From contig NC_084892.1 of assembly GCF_958979055.1 (NCBI RefSeq), positions 25,731,001-25,795,000 of the forward strand: 64,000 nucleotides of DNA, written 5' to 3'. The notes beneath the pieces are model-generated. The model had not been told where the DNA came from, did no database searches, and was given only the letters and a program-made list of their open reading frames with translations. This DNA is from Alnus glutinosa. Lineage: Eukaryota > Streptophyta > Magnoliopsida > Fagales > Betulaceae. Below, piece after piece: positions 35,056-46,830 of the stretch (position 1 is the stretch's first letter; each line of letters opens with the position of its first letter). The position numbers and the translations under genes are program-made.

Positions 35056-38000
35056 TCCTCCCGCAAGCTGATAGGGGGAGCAGCCACCAACAGCTTGTTC
35101 TTGAGAAAGGAGAAGCGGGCAGAAGACATACCCTTGGTAAAGATGTCGGCCACCTGATCATGAGTAGAGATAAACCGGATGGAGATGTCCCTATTAAGCA
35201 CCTTCTCACAAATGAAGTGGTAGTCCACCTCGATGTGTTTAGTACGGGCATGGAAAACGGGATTTGAGGCAAGGGCCAAGGCACTGAGGTTGTCACACCA
35301 TAAGGTAGGAGCAGCTAGAAGAGGAATGCACAGCTCCTTGAACAGCATCCGAAGCCAAAACAATTCAGCGGTGGTGAGTGCTAAGGAGCGATACTCCGCT
35401 TCGGTGCTGGAACGAGAAACGACGGCTTGTTTCTTGGCACTCCAAGATACCAAACAATTGCCAAGAAAGACACCAAAGCCAGATGTGGAGCGACGATCAT
35501 CAGGGCTGCCTGCCCAATCTGAGTCAGAGTAAGCCTGCAAATGAAAGGAACCAGGCTTGTAGAGAAGGCCATGATCAGCGGTGTTCTTTAAGTATCGAAG
35601 AACCCTTTTAGCGGCTGTCCAGTGAGTAGTGGAAGGAGAGTGCATGTGCTGGCACAACTGGTTCACGGAGAAGGCAATCTCAGGCCGAGTGAGAGTACAA
35701 TAGAGGAGAGCACCAACAACCTGGCGATATTCAGTGAAGTCCGGTAGGGGATCCCCATCAAACTTGGACAATTTAGCTCCAGCTGGGCAAGGGGAGGTAG
35801 CAGGCTTAGCACCAAGCATGTTGGTGCGATGCAACAAGTCCCGGATGTATTTAGCTTGACATAAATGGAGAGAATCAGGACAGCGAGTAGCTTGAATGCC
35901 CAAAAAGAAACCGAGAGGGCCCAAGTCCTTCACAGGAAACTTCTTTTGCAGTTGAGTAATGAGAGCAGTAAGAGCATGCATGTGGGTACCTGTAAGAACA
36001 ATGTCATCAACATAGATTAGCATGTACACCTTAACAGCACCATGGATGAAGATAAATAAGGAGGAGTCCACCAAGGAGGCAGTAAAGCCAAGTTCCAGCA
36101 GTGAGGATGATAGGCAAGTAAACCAAGCCCGTGGGGCTTGTTTGAGTCCATAGATGGACTTTCGAAGTCTGCATACAAAGTCAGGGTGTTCGTTGCTAAC
36201 GAACCCTTGAGGTTGCTCCATGTAAACCTCTTCCAAAAGGGTACCATGCAAAAAGGCATTGGAGACATCCAATTGCCTAATTGGCCAATTAAAGTGCACG
36301 GCCATAGCTAAGATAATTCGGATAGTGGAAGGTTTAATAACCGGACTGAAGGTGTCCGTGTAGTCCACACCACTGAGTTGTTCAAACCCTTTGGCCACCA
36401 ACCGAGCCTTGAACCGATCAATAGAACCATCCGGCCGTTGTTTGATCTTGTACACCCATTTATTGCGGATGACATTGTGCCGAGGAGGGCGGGGACAAAG
36501 TGTCCAGGTGCCATTACCCACTAGAGCATCAAATTCCTGAGACATGGCAGTCTGCCATCGAGGGTCAGTGACTGCCTTAGAGAAACAAGAAGGTTCAGCA
36601 TCAGGTTGGGCAGCAAGGAAGGCAGTCGGAGGATGTTTGGTATGACAGAGGAGTTGGTAATCAGGAAAAGGTTTCGGCTTCAAAGAACCAGTGCGGGAGT
36701 GAGTCACCATAGGATGACTGGGAGGAGGGGGCACAGCAGTAGGTGAAGGAAGGGATATAGAAGAGGGGACAACCTCAATGGTAGGGAGAGGTAAGGTAGC
36801 AGCTGGAGTCAGGGGAGGCGCTGCAGGGGTAGCATTGGAAGGAGGAACATTAGAAGATGCAGAATCTGCACTGGTGGAAGAGGAAAGGGAAGGTTCAAGG
36901 GGAGGAACCGGAGGTGAGGGTGTGGACAGAGGAGTGCTGTCATGTGGAGCCAAAGCCTCTGAAGCAGAGGTATTGGTAGTAGCTGATGGGGAGCAAATAA
37001 ATGATGGAGGAGCAGGAAAGCTTACCGGGAGCAGCAGAGGAGAATCAGATGATGCATTGATCCTGGAGGGCAGCTTCAACGCGGCATGTTCCTTTGCAGG
37101 GAAAGAATGCTCATCAAAGATGACATGGCGTGAGAGATAGACCTTATCAGTGAGGGGATCAAGACACCTATAACCCGCATGACTATATCCCAAAAAAATA
37201 CAGGACTTAGATCGGTATTCCAGCTTGTGAGAAGTGTAAGGTCTGAGTAAGGGAAAACATTTACACCCGAAAACTCTAAGGAGGGAGTAGTTTGGATGTC
37301 TTTGAAAAAGCTTCTCATAAGGGGAAGAGTGATCTAGAACAAGAGTGGGTAGCCTATTGATTATATAGACCGAGGTGAGGAAGGCATCGACCCAATACCG
37401 GTTGGACAAACCACAATGAGCTAGGAGAGTGAGCCCGGTTTCAAGAATATGCCGGAGCTTTCTCTCAGCCAAACCGTTCTGCTGAGATGTGTGTGGACAT
37501 GTCTTTCTGTGAAGAATACCATGCTTGGATAGATTCTGCTGAAAACGAAGAAAAGTGAATTCACCCCCTTCATCTGATTGGAGTTGCTTAATTTTGCAGC
37601 TGAATTGTGTTTCAACTAAAGTTTGAAATTTAATGAATGAGTCATAGGTTTCAGATTTGGTATGCAGAGGGTAGAACCATGTATATCGACTAAAGTCATC
37701 TATGAAGATGATGTAATACTTACAACCACTTATGGAAGGGACAGGAGATGTCCACAAATCAGTGTGCGCAAGTTCAAGAGGAGACATGCTAGTGCGAGTG
37801 GATGCAGAGAAAGGGAGCTTTCTACTTTTGCCTAATTGGCATGAATCACAAAACTCAGTTTTATTCAAGTTCTCATTAGATGTAGGCAATTTATGTGCCT
37901 TTATTACACGAGAAACATTATTAAAAGAGGAGTGGCCTAGCCTATAATGCCACACGGATAAGGAAGTTCTCAAGCCTAGAAATGCGGTTAGCAAGGGTTT

Positions 38001-39398
38001 GAATTTTGATGAAGCATTCTTGAACCGCAGAGGATACAACCCGTTTTCACTCCTTCCTGCCAGGAGGATTGCATGCGTCTGAAGGTCCTTCACAAAAAAA
38101 TGAGTAGATGTTAGCACAAAATAACAATCATTGTCTTGACAGAATTTTTGGATAGACAATAATTTAGCTGCAGCATGTGGACAATGAAGGATGTTTTTAA
38201 GGTGAGAATCAGAATGAGGAGAGTGAAGGATGGCTAAACCAGTGTTCTCTATGGCAAGTCCTCCTCCATTGCCGACTGCTACTGTCTCATTTCCCGGAAA
38301 TGGTTGCTGCTGAAGGGACAGATTTTCCAGCTCGTTGGTGATGTGGGAGTTGGCTCCGCTGTCAGCAAACCACTGCTGATCATCATGGGTGTTGTTAAGG
38401 TGAGCCACCATGGCTGACAGTTGAGCCGGGAGATGTCTTCCCTGGTATGAATGGTCCATTCTGTGGAAACAATCAAGGGCCTGGTGACTAGTTTTGCCAC
38501 ATATTTGGCAGGGAGGCCGAGCAGCTGGAGGAAAGGTGCCATTAGCATGAGGAGAAGGTTGCTGTGGAGAAGCAGAAGAGCCATAGCTTGAAGAGCCCTT
38601 TGTCTATCCAGGGCGTGGAAAGTACTTTCCAGGAGGATGCATCTTCCCTTTGCCTTTCCAGGATGAAGGGTTCTGTCTAGGAGGGCCACCAGGACGCTGC
38701 ATGAAGAGTGCAAAATTGGAAGAATCCTGCACTGGTGTTTGCTGTTGGTTGAGCAACTTCTCGTGGTTGAGGAGCTCATCCTGGAAATCTGCAAAAGAAA
38801 GAGGGTTATCCCTTGTTGCCAAACCATAGGATGTAACAAAGGCATTGAATGTTGGATTGAGCCCGCTGATGATGTAGGATATCAAGTCTTCATCATCAGT
38901 AGGCCTTCCTATCACAGCAAGCTGATTTGCCCATCCTTTGGCCGTTTTGAGGTATTCAGCACAAGACTTAGATCCCTGGTGAAGGCTTTGAAGTTGGCGC
39001 TTCAGATGAGAAATTCTGGACCTGGATTGGGATGCAAACCGATTGGCTAGTGTGGTCCAAACCTGTCGAGAGGTGTGAAGACCATAGACACTAGCAAGAA
39101 CCAACTCAGTGAGAGTCACATTGATCCAGCTAAGGAGGCATTGATCCTTCTTAATCCAAATAGAGTGTAATGGATTTGGGACTTCTTTCCCTTCATCATT
39201 AGTCAGGAAAGGAGGAGGGCAGGGTTCAGAACCATCCGCAATGCCCATCAACTCATGGCCTTTCAGTATAGGAACGATCTGAGAGAGCCAGAGTAAGTAG
39301 TTGTTTTCATCCAGTTTGTAGGTTAAAAACTGGTTGAAATTTGGTACCACAAAGGTGGTAGTAGGAGCAAGAGCATTGTCATTGCTGCTAGAGGCCAT
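34707..39398 (-). pseudogene. copia-1 gag-pol polyprotein with one in-frame amber stop
   Basis: One frame runs 1564 codons from ATG at 39398 to the stop at 34707, interrupted only by TAG at 38606-38604, just before the zinc knuckle. Gag (UBN2-like) covers residues 1 to about 250 (NNYLLWLSQIVPILKG, ISYIISGLNPTFNAF). It is followed by the CCHC knuckle CQICGKTSHQALDC, protease DSGANSHIT and the GAG-pre-integrase zinc region (VWHYRLGH). Integrase landmarks are HTDLWTSP, SDEGGEF and QQNGLAERK; RT shows YVDDIVLTG; RNase H shows [17 protein letters not shown]. The frame continues about 116 codons into the 3' LTR. The amber codon most simply reflects CAG to TAG. Programmed readthrough is possible but is not the usual strategy of this group. 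Confidence 0.9.
35056..35072 (-). other. copia-1 polypurine tract
   Basis: On the minus strand GCTTGCGGGAGGA abuts the 3' LTR, the usual priming site for plus-strand synthesis. Confidence 0.7.
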
Positions 39399-39473
39399 TA
39401 GGAGGTTATTGGAACAAGAGAGAGGTGTTGAGCGGAAGTGAGGGAGAAAATCGAAGAGGTGTTAACCTAATAA

Positions 39474-39486
39474 GGCTCTGATACCA
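39474..39486 (-). other. copia-1 primer binding site
   Basis: TGGTATCAGAGCC on the minus strand is directly adjacent to the 5' LTR and is complementary to the initiator tRNA-Met 3' end. Confidence 0.9.
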
Positions 39487-40034
39487 TGAAGAATTTTGAG
39501 AGAAAGGTTTTTGTCAACTTGACTAAAAACCGTAGCATGCTTCTTATTTATACTGATGTACAAGGTGTAGATACAAGGTAAGAATAACAAGGAAATCTGC
39601 GCCTAGTCTATAAGAGTACAAATCCAATTACAATCAATTACAAGAAAGGAAAGAATCAGACATGGAAAGAATGGACGTGCATAAGTCAAGTCTTGGACTG
39701 CACGTGTAGTCGTGTAAGGAAGTCCTTGAGCAGCACACAAAGGTCTTGGACAGTGCGCATGGTGAGGAAGGAAAGTTTCTGTGAACAGTTGGAATATGGA
39801 TGGATATCTTCAATATTCCTTGCTGAATTGGGAGCCTTGATTGCAGGGACACATACTGGAGTAGGATCTGTGATTGCAGTAGATTCCGGATGCTTGTGTG
39901 TCACGGTATAGGCTGTGATCATGGCTGGATCTGATACTGATACGGGTGAATTGGCAGCTGCTGATGAGGCTGCCAAGGTGGAGGAAGCAGCTGCTGAATC
40001 AACTGTCAAGGTGGAGACAGGATGTACACTAACA
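39487..40034 (-). repeat. copia-1 5' LTR
   Basis: It has the same length and borders as the 3' LTR. It differs by about seven substitutions and no indels that I could see. Confidence 0.93.
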
Positions 40035-40286
40035 GGATATAGGAGATTTTGTTGAAGGAAGTCATGTAAATCAAAAATATTAAATAGAGAAAGAATAAAG
40101 AAATATGAAAAAGTATTATTGAAATGAAATAATGATAGCTAGTGAATAGGTAAAATAATGAGGCTGCTGGAGTTGCTTTAAAAAAGTAGAACACCAGAAT
40201 AAAGGAAATTAATTTTTAACTATTTTGACTAGTAAAATTTGGTGAGACTACTAAGAATGTTTACAATATTTGACAAAGTTTGTAAA

Positions 40287-40412
40287 GAAAATCCAGGAAC
40301 ACCTTTTTAGCATTATAAAAAAGTATGAAAATATTTTGTGTCATACTTTGTCAAGAAAATCCAGGAACACCTTTTTAGCATTATAAAAAAGTATGAAAAT
40401 ATTTTGTGTCAG
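40287..40412 (+). repeat. Tandem duplication, 2 x about 69 bp
   Basis: AAATCCAGGAACACCTTTTT...TATTTTGTGTCA appears twice back to back. Half D has a single unit near 47460. Confidence 0.75.
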
Positions 40413-41086
40413 GTAGACTGCTTTATAGTTTATGCATGAATGCTGTTTACAAACCTTGTATTTTACGTTTTGATAATTGAAAGAAAATATAATGCTATTG
40501 AAATATAAAATGGAGAGTGGAATAAAGAAAATAAGAACAAGAATTTTACGTGATTTGGTCTATGACCTACGTCTACAAGATAATGTCTAAAAGGCTATAT
40601 TATACTTTTATTTCTCTTTATGAATTTACAATATAAATGATTTCTATTTATAGGAATATACGAAGAATACAAAAAAGGTACAAAATTAAATGTATTCAAT
40701 TCTAATTTGATTATAATAAATTACAATCAAATTGTATAATTTCATATATTCTACTACTGTATCCGATAACAATTATATGGAGAATATAAGAGTTCTGCAC
40801 CGGAAGCAAGCCAAATTCATGACAGATTGTTTAGTCCTGCTCTTGAGTAGTCTGAGAAGAGAAGACTTGAAGAGGATTCCTACATGTGACATCATCTCTT
40901 AGCTCAGTTTCCTGATAGAAGAGATCATCAATGACCTATAGGGTCAACGTTCTACTTAAAGAATTTGCCATGTCTGCGATTCAGCCGGCCGGACTCCCCA
41001 CCTGCCTGTTAGATAATTAAGTTCGACCAATATTATTATAAATAGCCCGACGTAGAAACACATGCAGTAAAAAAACACTTATTTTC

Positions 41087-41214
41087 TCATGATATTAGAG
41101 ATGATCACCAATGACCTATGATCAACCTTCTACTTTTGTTTTTTAAAGGATTTTCATGTCTGGGATCCGGACTGCCATCCTCCAGTTTTAGAAGAGTAAA
41201 CAATATGGCTGAAG
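41087..41214 (+). repeat. Patch of A-type GST promoter plus first codons inside the B promoter
   Basis: From TCATGATATTAGAG to ATGGCTGAAG this 128-bp patch matches the A/C-type promoter and start codon (28248-28376). The sequence on both sides (AATAGCCCGACGTAGAAACA before, GAGCCGTCGTGTAGC after) is B/D-type. The GST reading frame stops after about three codons. Confidence 0.7.
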
Positions 41215-41460
41215 CGAGCCGTCGTGTAGCTTTTCCCCGGTCAAATAAATGAATATATTTAATAATATAATTATTCACCAAAAAATAAGATTAAAGAAAG
41301 AAAGAAAAGATCCACTACGAAGGGAAAAGGTTTTAGGCCTAGAGACTTCCTTGGTTAAAATAACCTCTTCGATCGTTGCTTATAAAAGGGCATCAGAGAC
41401 CCCAAAGGGAGCCAACACCAGAAAATAATTCAAGTGAAAGAACACAAAGCGTGACAATTA

Positions 41461-42267
41461 ATGGCCGAAGAACGGAAGAAGTGTTGTTGTTTGTTGTGTG
41501 GGTGAGCCCTTTTACTCACAGAATAAGGTTACCTCTGAAACTGAAAGGAGTGGAGTACAAATACATTGAAGAAGATTTAGGCAACAAGAGTCCTTTTCGC
41601 TTCTCAAATACAACCCATTCACGGGAAGGTTCCGGAGCTCGTACACAACGGAAAGCCTATCGTGGAGTCCCTTGTTATTCTCGAATACATTGATGAGATG
41701 TGGCAGGGGTATCCCATTTTGCCCAAAGATCCTTACGAGAGAGCCATTGCACGTTTCTGGGCCAAGTTCATAGACGACACGGTAATTATCTTTTGTCTTA
41801 GCTTTCTTAATTCAGTTGTAATGTTTGTACTGTAAATGCATTTTTTTTTTTTTTTTTTCAGTACGTCCCTGCAGGATTGAAAGCTTTCTTTGGCGAAGAA
41901 AAGGGCCGTGGAAAGGCCGTGGAAGAAGCATCTGAGATTCTTAAGTTTCTAGAGAAAGAACTCGATCAAGTAAAATAGGTTCTTTGGAGGAGAGAGTATT
42001 GGAATGGTAGACATTGCCGCTAACATCATAGGCTTTTGGCTTGGAGCTTGTGAAGAAGCTTCGGGAGTAGAGTTGTTGACAAGAGAGAAATTTCCCAAGC
42101 ATAGCAACTGGATCGACGAGTTTTTGAGCAACAGTGTTATCAAAGAAAATCTGCCTCCCAGGGACAAACTTGTTCCCTTTTTGCAAAATCGCTTCGGGAG
42201 CGCCTATGCTTCAAAAAAGATGAGTTTACAGCTAGTGCCATTGCATTCACAGTTGGTGAAAATCTAG
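41461..42267 (+). pseudogene. Tau-class GST copy B, disrupted
   Basis: Homologous exons are 41461-41781 and 41862-42267. A TATAAAA box at 41381-41387 is retained. An 8-nt insertion after the fourth codon, a +2 and a nearby -1 change around 41610-41630 and a TAG at 41976 break the frame. The exon-end Lys codon is changed to Thr (GACACG before GT), and the normal terminal stop is lost (TCAAAAAAGATG). Recognisable parts include VSPFTHRIRL and [20 protein letters not shown]. It is closest to copy D and is presumed non-functional. Confidence 0.88.
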
Positions 42268-43000
42268 TGCATAATAATCCACGATTGTAATAAATTGGGC
42301 ATCTCGATCATATGCATGTGTTTCTAATTTCATTTTGGTTTGTGTGTCATGGTATATACATCATGAATTAGGATCCTCTACAATTTCAAAAAAAATTTTA
42401 AATTATCAAATTATGTGAATTCAGGTCATTTTTTTTTTACATCGAAGAGCATGAAAAATGCTACAGATTAAAGATATGACATATTATCGAGGCAACAAAA
42501 AAAAAATAAAAAAATAAAAAATAAAAAATAAAAAATTCTAAAACGCTTTTTATTCACTTTTGAAGAGATGCTTCTTCTTTACTAAATCAAAACACAGTTT
42601 TTTGTTCAAAGCTTTTATATAACATAAAGTGTAAGAATCTGATAAAAATATACTTAATTCTCATTGTTAATATGTCACATTTTTAATATATAGCGTTTTT
42701 CATGTCGTTCGATGCATGAAACAACCTAATTTGAGAATCTACAATTTTAAAAAAAATTATAAGAGATCCTGATCCATATACCATCATGACTCTTGTTTGT
42801 GAGCTGCTTGGCAAGCCTGGCAAAGCCCGTGCATATTATGACCATTTGTTTCTTTTGGATTCGTCTAAAGGCTTTAAATATTTTCCTTTTTCCTTTTTGC
42901 AGTTCGAGTCTTGCAAATTTATGTCAATAATAAAATTTATCAACTGTAAGGCTATAAATGAACAAAGCTAATTGTGATTTCGCTCGAGCTCGGCTTGGTT

Positions 43001-43185
43001 AAGCTTAGATCGTGCTCCACCTTCTCTCTCCCCCACTGACAACCAACGTCAACCATGAGCACCACCAAGAACAAGTGTACCACCGACAACTGGTTACCCA
43101 GCAACTCCAACACCACTTCCGGCAACCACAAATTTCAATTTTTTTTCCCAATAAGCACCTCTCTCGTGATCTTCCAGCAACCGGG
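43001..43185. other. Junction between the two duplicated units
   Basis: After the B-type 3' flank (to GGTTAAGCTTAGATCGTGC) there is about 160 bp with CAACCATGAGCACCACCAAG and similar GC-richer sequence. C-type sequence then begins at CAGCAACCGGGTGAAATTGA. No gene is seen. Confidence 0.4.
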
Positions 43186-43320
43186 TGAAATTGAGTTTTA
43201 TAATGGATTCTAAAAAAAGTTTCAAACTGAATAATCTTTTTGGGGTGATAATGCAGATGTAACTAACATTTTTTTTTTTTAATAATAACGCAGATATAGC
43301 TAGCTCTCTAGAATGTAGTC
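43186..43320 (+). repeat. Dispersed about 210-bp repeat, partial copy 5
   Basis: GGGTGAAATTGAGTTTTATAATGG... matches the right half of copy 4 (24840-24960). Truncation here marks the left border of the C unit. Confidence 0.6.
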
Positions 43321-44120
43321 TTTGTTTTGTACCTTTCCTTGTGAGGCTTTTTATCTTTCCAAAAGCTAGCTCTCTGGTAGACTGGTTCCACTTTAATAAT
43401 ATGATCATGGTGCCGGTTGTTCCAACTGAAAACACAAAGAAAGGCTCCCTCCAACGGCTGCCAACTTGTTTGCTGATGTGGACTGCTGATTTGAAAGACC
43501 GTAGAGGGAAAGGCTACTCGATATATATTCGTACTACTTTAGTTTCGAGTTGTTGCTGACTGATTTCTTTTGTAAACTTTATGTATACCCCCTCGACCCC
43601 GGCCGCTCCATTTCAATTTTTGAAAGACCAGGCCAGCTGGCCCTTTCTTGCAAATAACTTGTAAAATTTTGTGTTTGGAGATTTGAATGGGTACGTTGCT
43701 TCAAGCTTTGCACAACTGTACAACGTTGCTGGTTTGAATTGTGGTGTTTAATGTGCATGATAGAAGTAAATGAGAAATGGCGTGATAGAAGTAAATGAGA
43801 AATGCAACAATTTTAGCTCCTGTTTTGAAATTTGAATATCAGCTGAGACACTGAACTTTTTTTTTTTTTTTTTGAGGCTACCATGACAAATTGTATCATT
43901 TTCACTTTTCCACCTAACATACCAACCACGTTAGTAATTGCAAACATGAGAGAGCCATCTTGGAGCCTACTTGTCCAAACAGAATTTAGACAATCTGCCC
44001 ATATGTTCGAGCTTATACGCTATATAAAGACTTTTTATCATTTGTTGTTGGGATTACTAACAATTCGGATAATAAATTATTAAAAATTCAAATCCAAATT
44101 CCAAAACATTTTCTCAATAT

Positions 44121-44162
<42 letters not shown>

Positions 44163-45439
44163 TGCCATTAAGGGTGACAATTCGTGTTCGCATATCGAAT
44201 TTGTGTTGTGTCGAGATACGAGTATAAGACTATATAAGTCAACTCTAACACTTTAATTTTATATTGAGATCGTGTTGAGTTTGCGGATTATGTAAAAAAT
44301 TGCCAACCATTATGTCGCGTGTCGAGCTCAAGTAATGTCGATGCATGGGTATAAAACCATATATGTCAACTTTAACCTGACATATTTAATTAAATGGGTA
44401 AAACTTAGGGTTGACAAAACAGGTTATCGTGTCAGGTTTGGGTCGACCCTGTTGACCTGCCAACCCAAACTCGTCACGATTAGCTAAACGGGTTGACGGA
44501 TCAACTCGCCGGGTTGGCGGGTAAACCCGTTTAGCTAATCGTGTCATAAATGGGTTGATGGGTTATAAATGTGTCATAAACAGGTTGGCGGATCATAAAC
44601 GCGTTAGCGGGTCAACCCGTTTATAAATGTGTCACTAAACGGGTCAACCCGTCAATTCATTTAGCCTAAATCCTAACCCTCTAACTTTGTGTCGTGTTCG
44701 TGTCAAAAATTGACAACCTTCGTAAAACTCTTGAATCTTAACTTTTTAATTTCATATTAAGTTTATTTTTAATTTAAGAGCGTGTAAAAAATTGCTAGTT
44801 ATAGCTAACATCCATTTAGTAGTTGGATATGGATTTTTGTATGAATGTTTCCCCACCACCCAATATGAAACGATAATTCTAAGCCCAGCATACCCAAGAA
44901 AGAGTAGGCCTTTTACCATTTAAGAACCAGGATGGGCTGAAAATGGGCTTACAGGGACGGCCTGCTTTTAGATGGAAGGGTTGAACCTGGGCTTCGTAAA
45001 AGAAAAGGAACCCCACCTGAGTGTGCGTCTGATAGGAATGAGCTTCACGCTATGATATCAAAGGATTCTCAGTTGGGCCTCTGTGGCCCAGGATGCCTAG
45101 GGATAGTGGTTCTTGGCATCTTGCCAAGCACACCAAAAGATGCCCTTGCTGCGGCATTGAGTGGCCCATGTGTCACAGCCAATCAGGCGCTGCGCCGCCG
45201 ACCCAAGTGGACTGACAAAAATGTTTCTTTAATTCTTTATGTAGTAAGCTTTGAAAAAAAGACAGATTTTCAAATTACATCATTCCTCGTGGGAAGACAA
45301 GTCGTGCTTGTTATTTAATTTCACAATGATGAAAATGTGACGGAAGTTCATGGAAGATAAGCAAATTTTTTCTTAAAATAATTAATGATAATTAATCATC
45401 CATGCACTGTGCTTGAGCAGTCGGGAAAGACGATTCCTA

Positions 45440-45527
45440 CACGTGGCCGATGTCATCTCAAGCTCATTTTCATGATATTAGAGATCATCAATGACCTATG
45501 ATCAACCTTCTACTTTTTCTATTTAAG
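45440..45527 (+). promoter_or_regulatory. Core promoter of GST copy C
   Basis: CACGTG (45440-45445), GATCATCAATGACCTATGATC and TATTTAAG (45520-45527) repeat the arrangement of copy A. Confidence 0.5.
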
Positions 45528-45570
45528 GATTTTCATGTCTGCCTGTTTTAGCCAGAAGATAGTAAACAAT

Positions 45571-46458
45571 ATGGCTGAAGAAGTATTGTTGCTTGGGGCG
45601 TGGGCAAGCCCTTTTACTAGCAGAGTAGAGTTAGCTCTGAAACTGAAAGGTGTCCAATACAAATACTCCGACGAAGATCTTAACAACAAGAGCCCTTCGC
45701 TTCTGCAATACAATCCCATTTACAAGAAGGTTCCTGTGCTTGTACACAATGGAAAGCCTATTGTGGAGTCTCAAGTTATTCTTGAGTACATCGATGAGAC
45801 CTGGCAAGGCTATCCCCTTTTGCCCAAAGATCTTTATGAGAGAGCCATTGCACGTTTCTGGGTCAAGTTCATTGACGACAAGGTAATTAATAATCTTTTC
45901 TCTTAACTTAATGGTTGTCTTCAAAACTATTAGAATATTAATCAGATAATTAAATCTATCTTCTTTTTATAAATTTAAGATTTTTAAATAATTCGTGATT
46001 TAAAATGTTATCAGAACAAATTAAAAGTTCTGAATTCAAACCGCGCGTGTCTTTATAGTACTTTATCTCCAATTTAAATATAAATTTTTCTAATCTACCA
46101 AGAGCTTTTCGTTTTTCAGTGCTGGCCGGCTTTACAGAAAGTTTTCATTGGCGAAGAGAAGGGACGTGAGAAGGCCGTGGAAGAAGCATATGAGGTTCTT
46201 AAGTTTCTAGAGAAAGAACTCAAGGAAAAGAGGTTCTTTGGAGGAGAGAGTATTGGAATGGTAGACATTGCTGCTAACATCATAGGCTATTGGCTTGGAG
46301 CTTGTGAAGAAGCTACGGGGGTAGAGTTGTTGACAAGAGAGAAATTTCCCAAGCTTAGCAACTGGATCGACGAGTTTGTGAGCAACAGTGTTATCAAGGA
46401 AAATCTGCCTCCCAGAGACAAACTTGTTCCCTTTTTGCGACATCGCTTTGGCCTTTAA
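45571..46458 (+). CDS. Tau-class glutathione S-transferase, copy C, 2 exons, 216 aa
   Basis: Exon 1 is 45571-45882 and exon 2 is 46120-46458, in phase 0. The N-terminal domain has WASPFTSRV (Ser13), [15 protein letters not shown] and ILEYIDETW. The C-terminal domain has [20 protein letters not shown] and [15 protein letters not shown]. All glutathione-site residues seen in copy A are kept. An 11-nt insertion near 46449 replaces the last residues (ESVNASK in A) with Gly-Leu and an early TAA, shortening the tail by five residues. The tail is outside the conserved fold, so activity is plausible. The old tail codons remain downstream in the 3' UTR. Confidence 0.93.
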
Positions 46459-46640
46459 TTTGAGAGCGTCAATGCTTCAAAATAGATGAGTTTACAGCGC
46501 TGGTGCCACTCACAGTTGGTGAAAATCTAGTGCATAATAATCCACCACTGTAATAAATTGGGCATCTCGATCATATGTGTGTTTGCAATTTCATTTTGAT
46601 TTGTGTGTCATGATATCTTTCAACATGTACTCTTGTTTGT

Positions 46641-46791
46641 GAGCTGCTTAATTGGCCAGCTTGGGCAATTTGGAAATGTGATAAAATTCATGAAAGTAAC
46701 TCTAGTTTTAGCCTGGTTTTATGTGACCCGCTTCCTTCGTAGATACCTTATTTGGCAGTAGAAAAAGTTAAATTTCCATATCCACTGACCT

Positions 46792-46830
<39 letters not shown>

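Larger units (their letters stand above)
34508..40034 (-). mobile_element. Full-length Ty1-copia retrotransposon (copia-1)
   Basis: Two 548-bp LTRs (34508-35055 and 39487-40034) are flanked by the perfect 5-bp duplication GGATA. On the minus strand the order is 5' LTR, primer site, gag, protease, integrase, RT, RNase H, polypurine tract and 3' LTR. The LTRs differ at about 7 sites by eye (about 1.3%), so insertion is recent and after the GST duplication. The only break seen in the polyprotein is one amber codon. Confidence 0.95.
40255..43000 (+). repeat. Segmental duplication, half B (matches 47425-50210)
   Basis: Collinear identity with half D includes AACACCTTTTTAGCATTA, AGGTAGACTGCTTTATAGTT, ATAATTGAAAGAAAATATAA, the GST promoter (TTGCCATGTCTGCGATT), both GST exons, and the 3' flank GGCTTTAAATATTTT up to TGAACAAAGCTA. 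Confidence 0.83.
43186..46640 (+). repeat. Segmental duplication, half C (matches 24840-29440)
   Basis: It is collinear with half A but lacks the 996-bp TIR insertion and the second 100-bp unit. The empty insertion site is at 44810-44827. Confidence 0.85.

Noticed and set aside
36778-37140. A 120-codon Gly/Glu-rich plus-strand frame.
   Set aside because: It is the complement of the Ser/Pro-rich linker of the copia-1 polyprotein.
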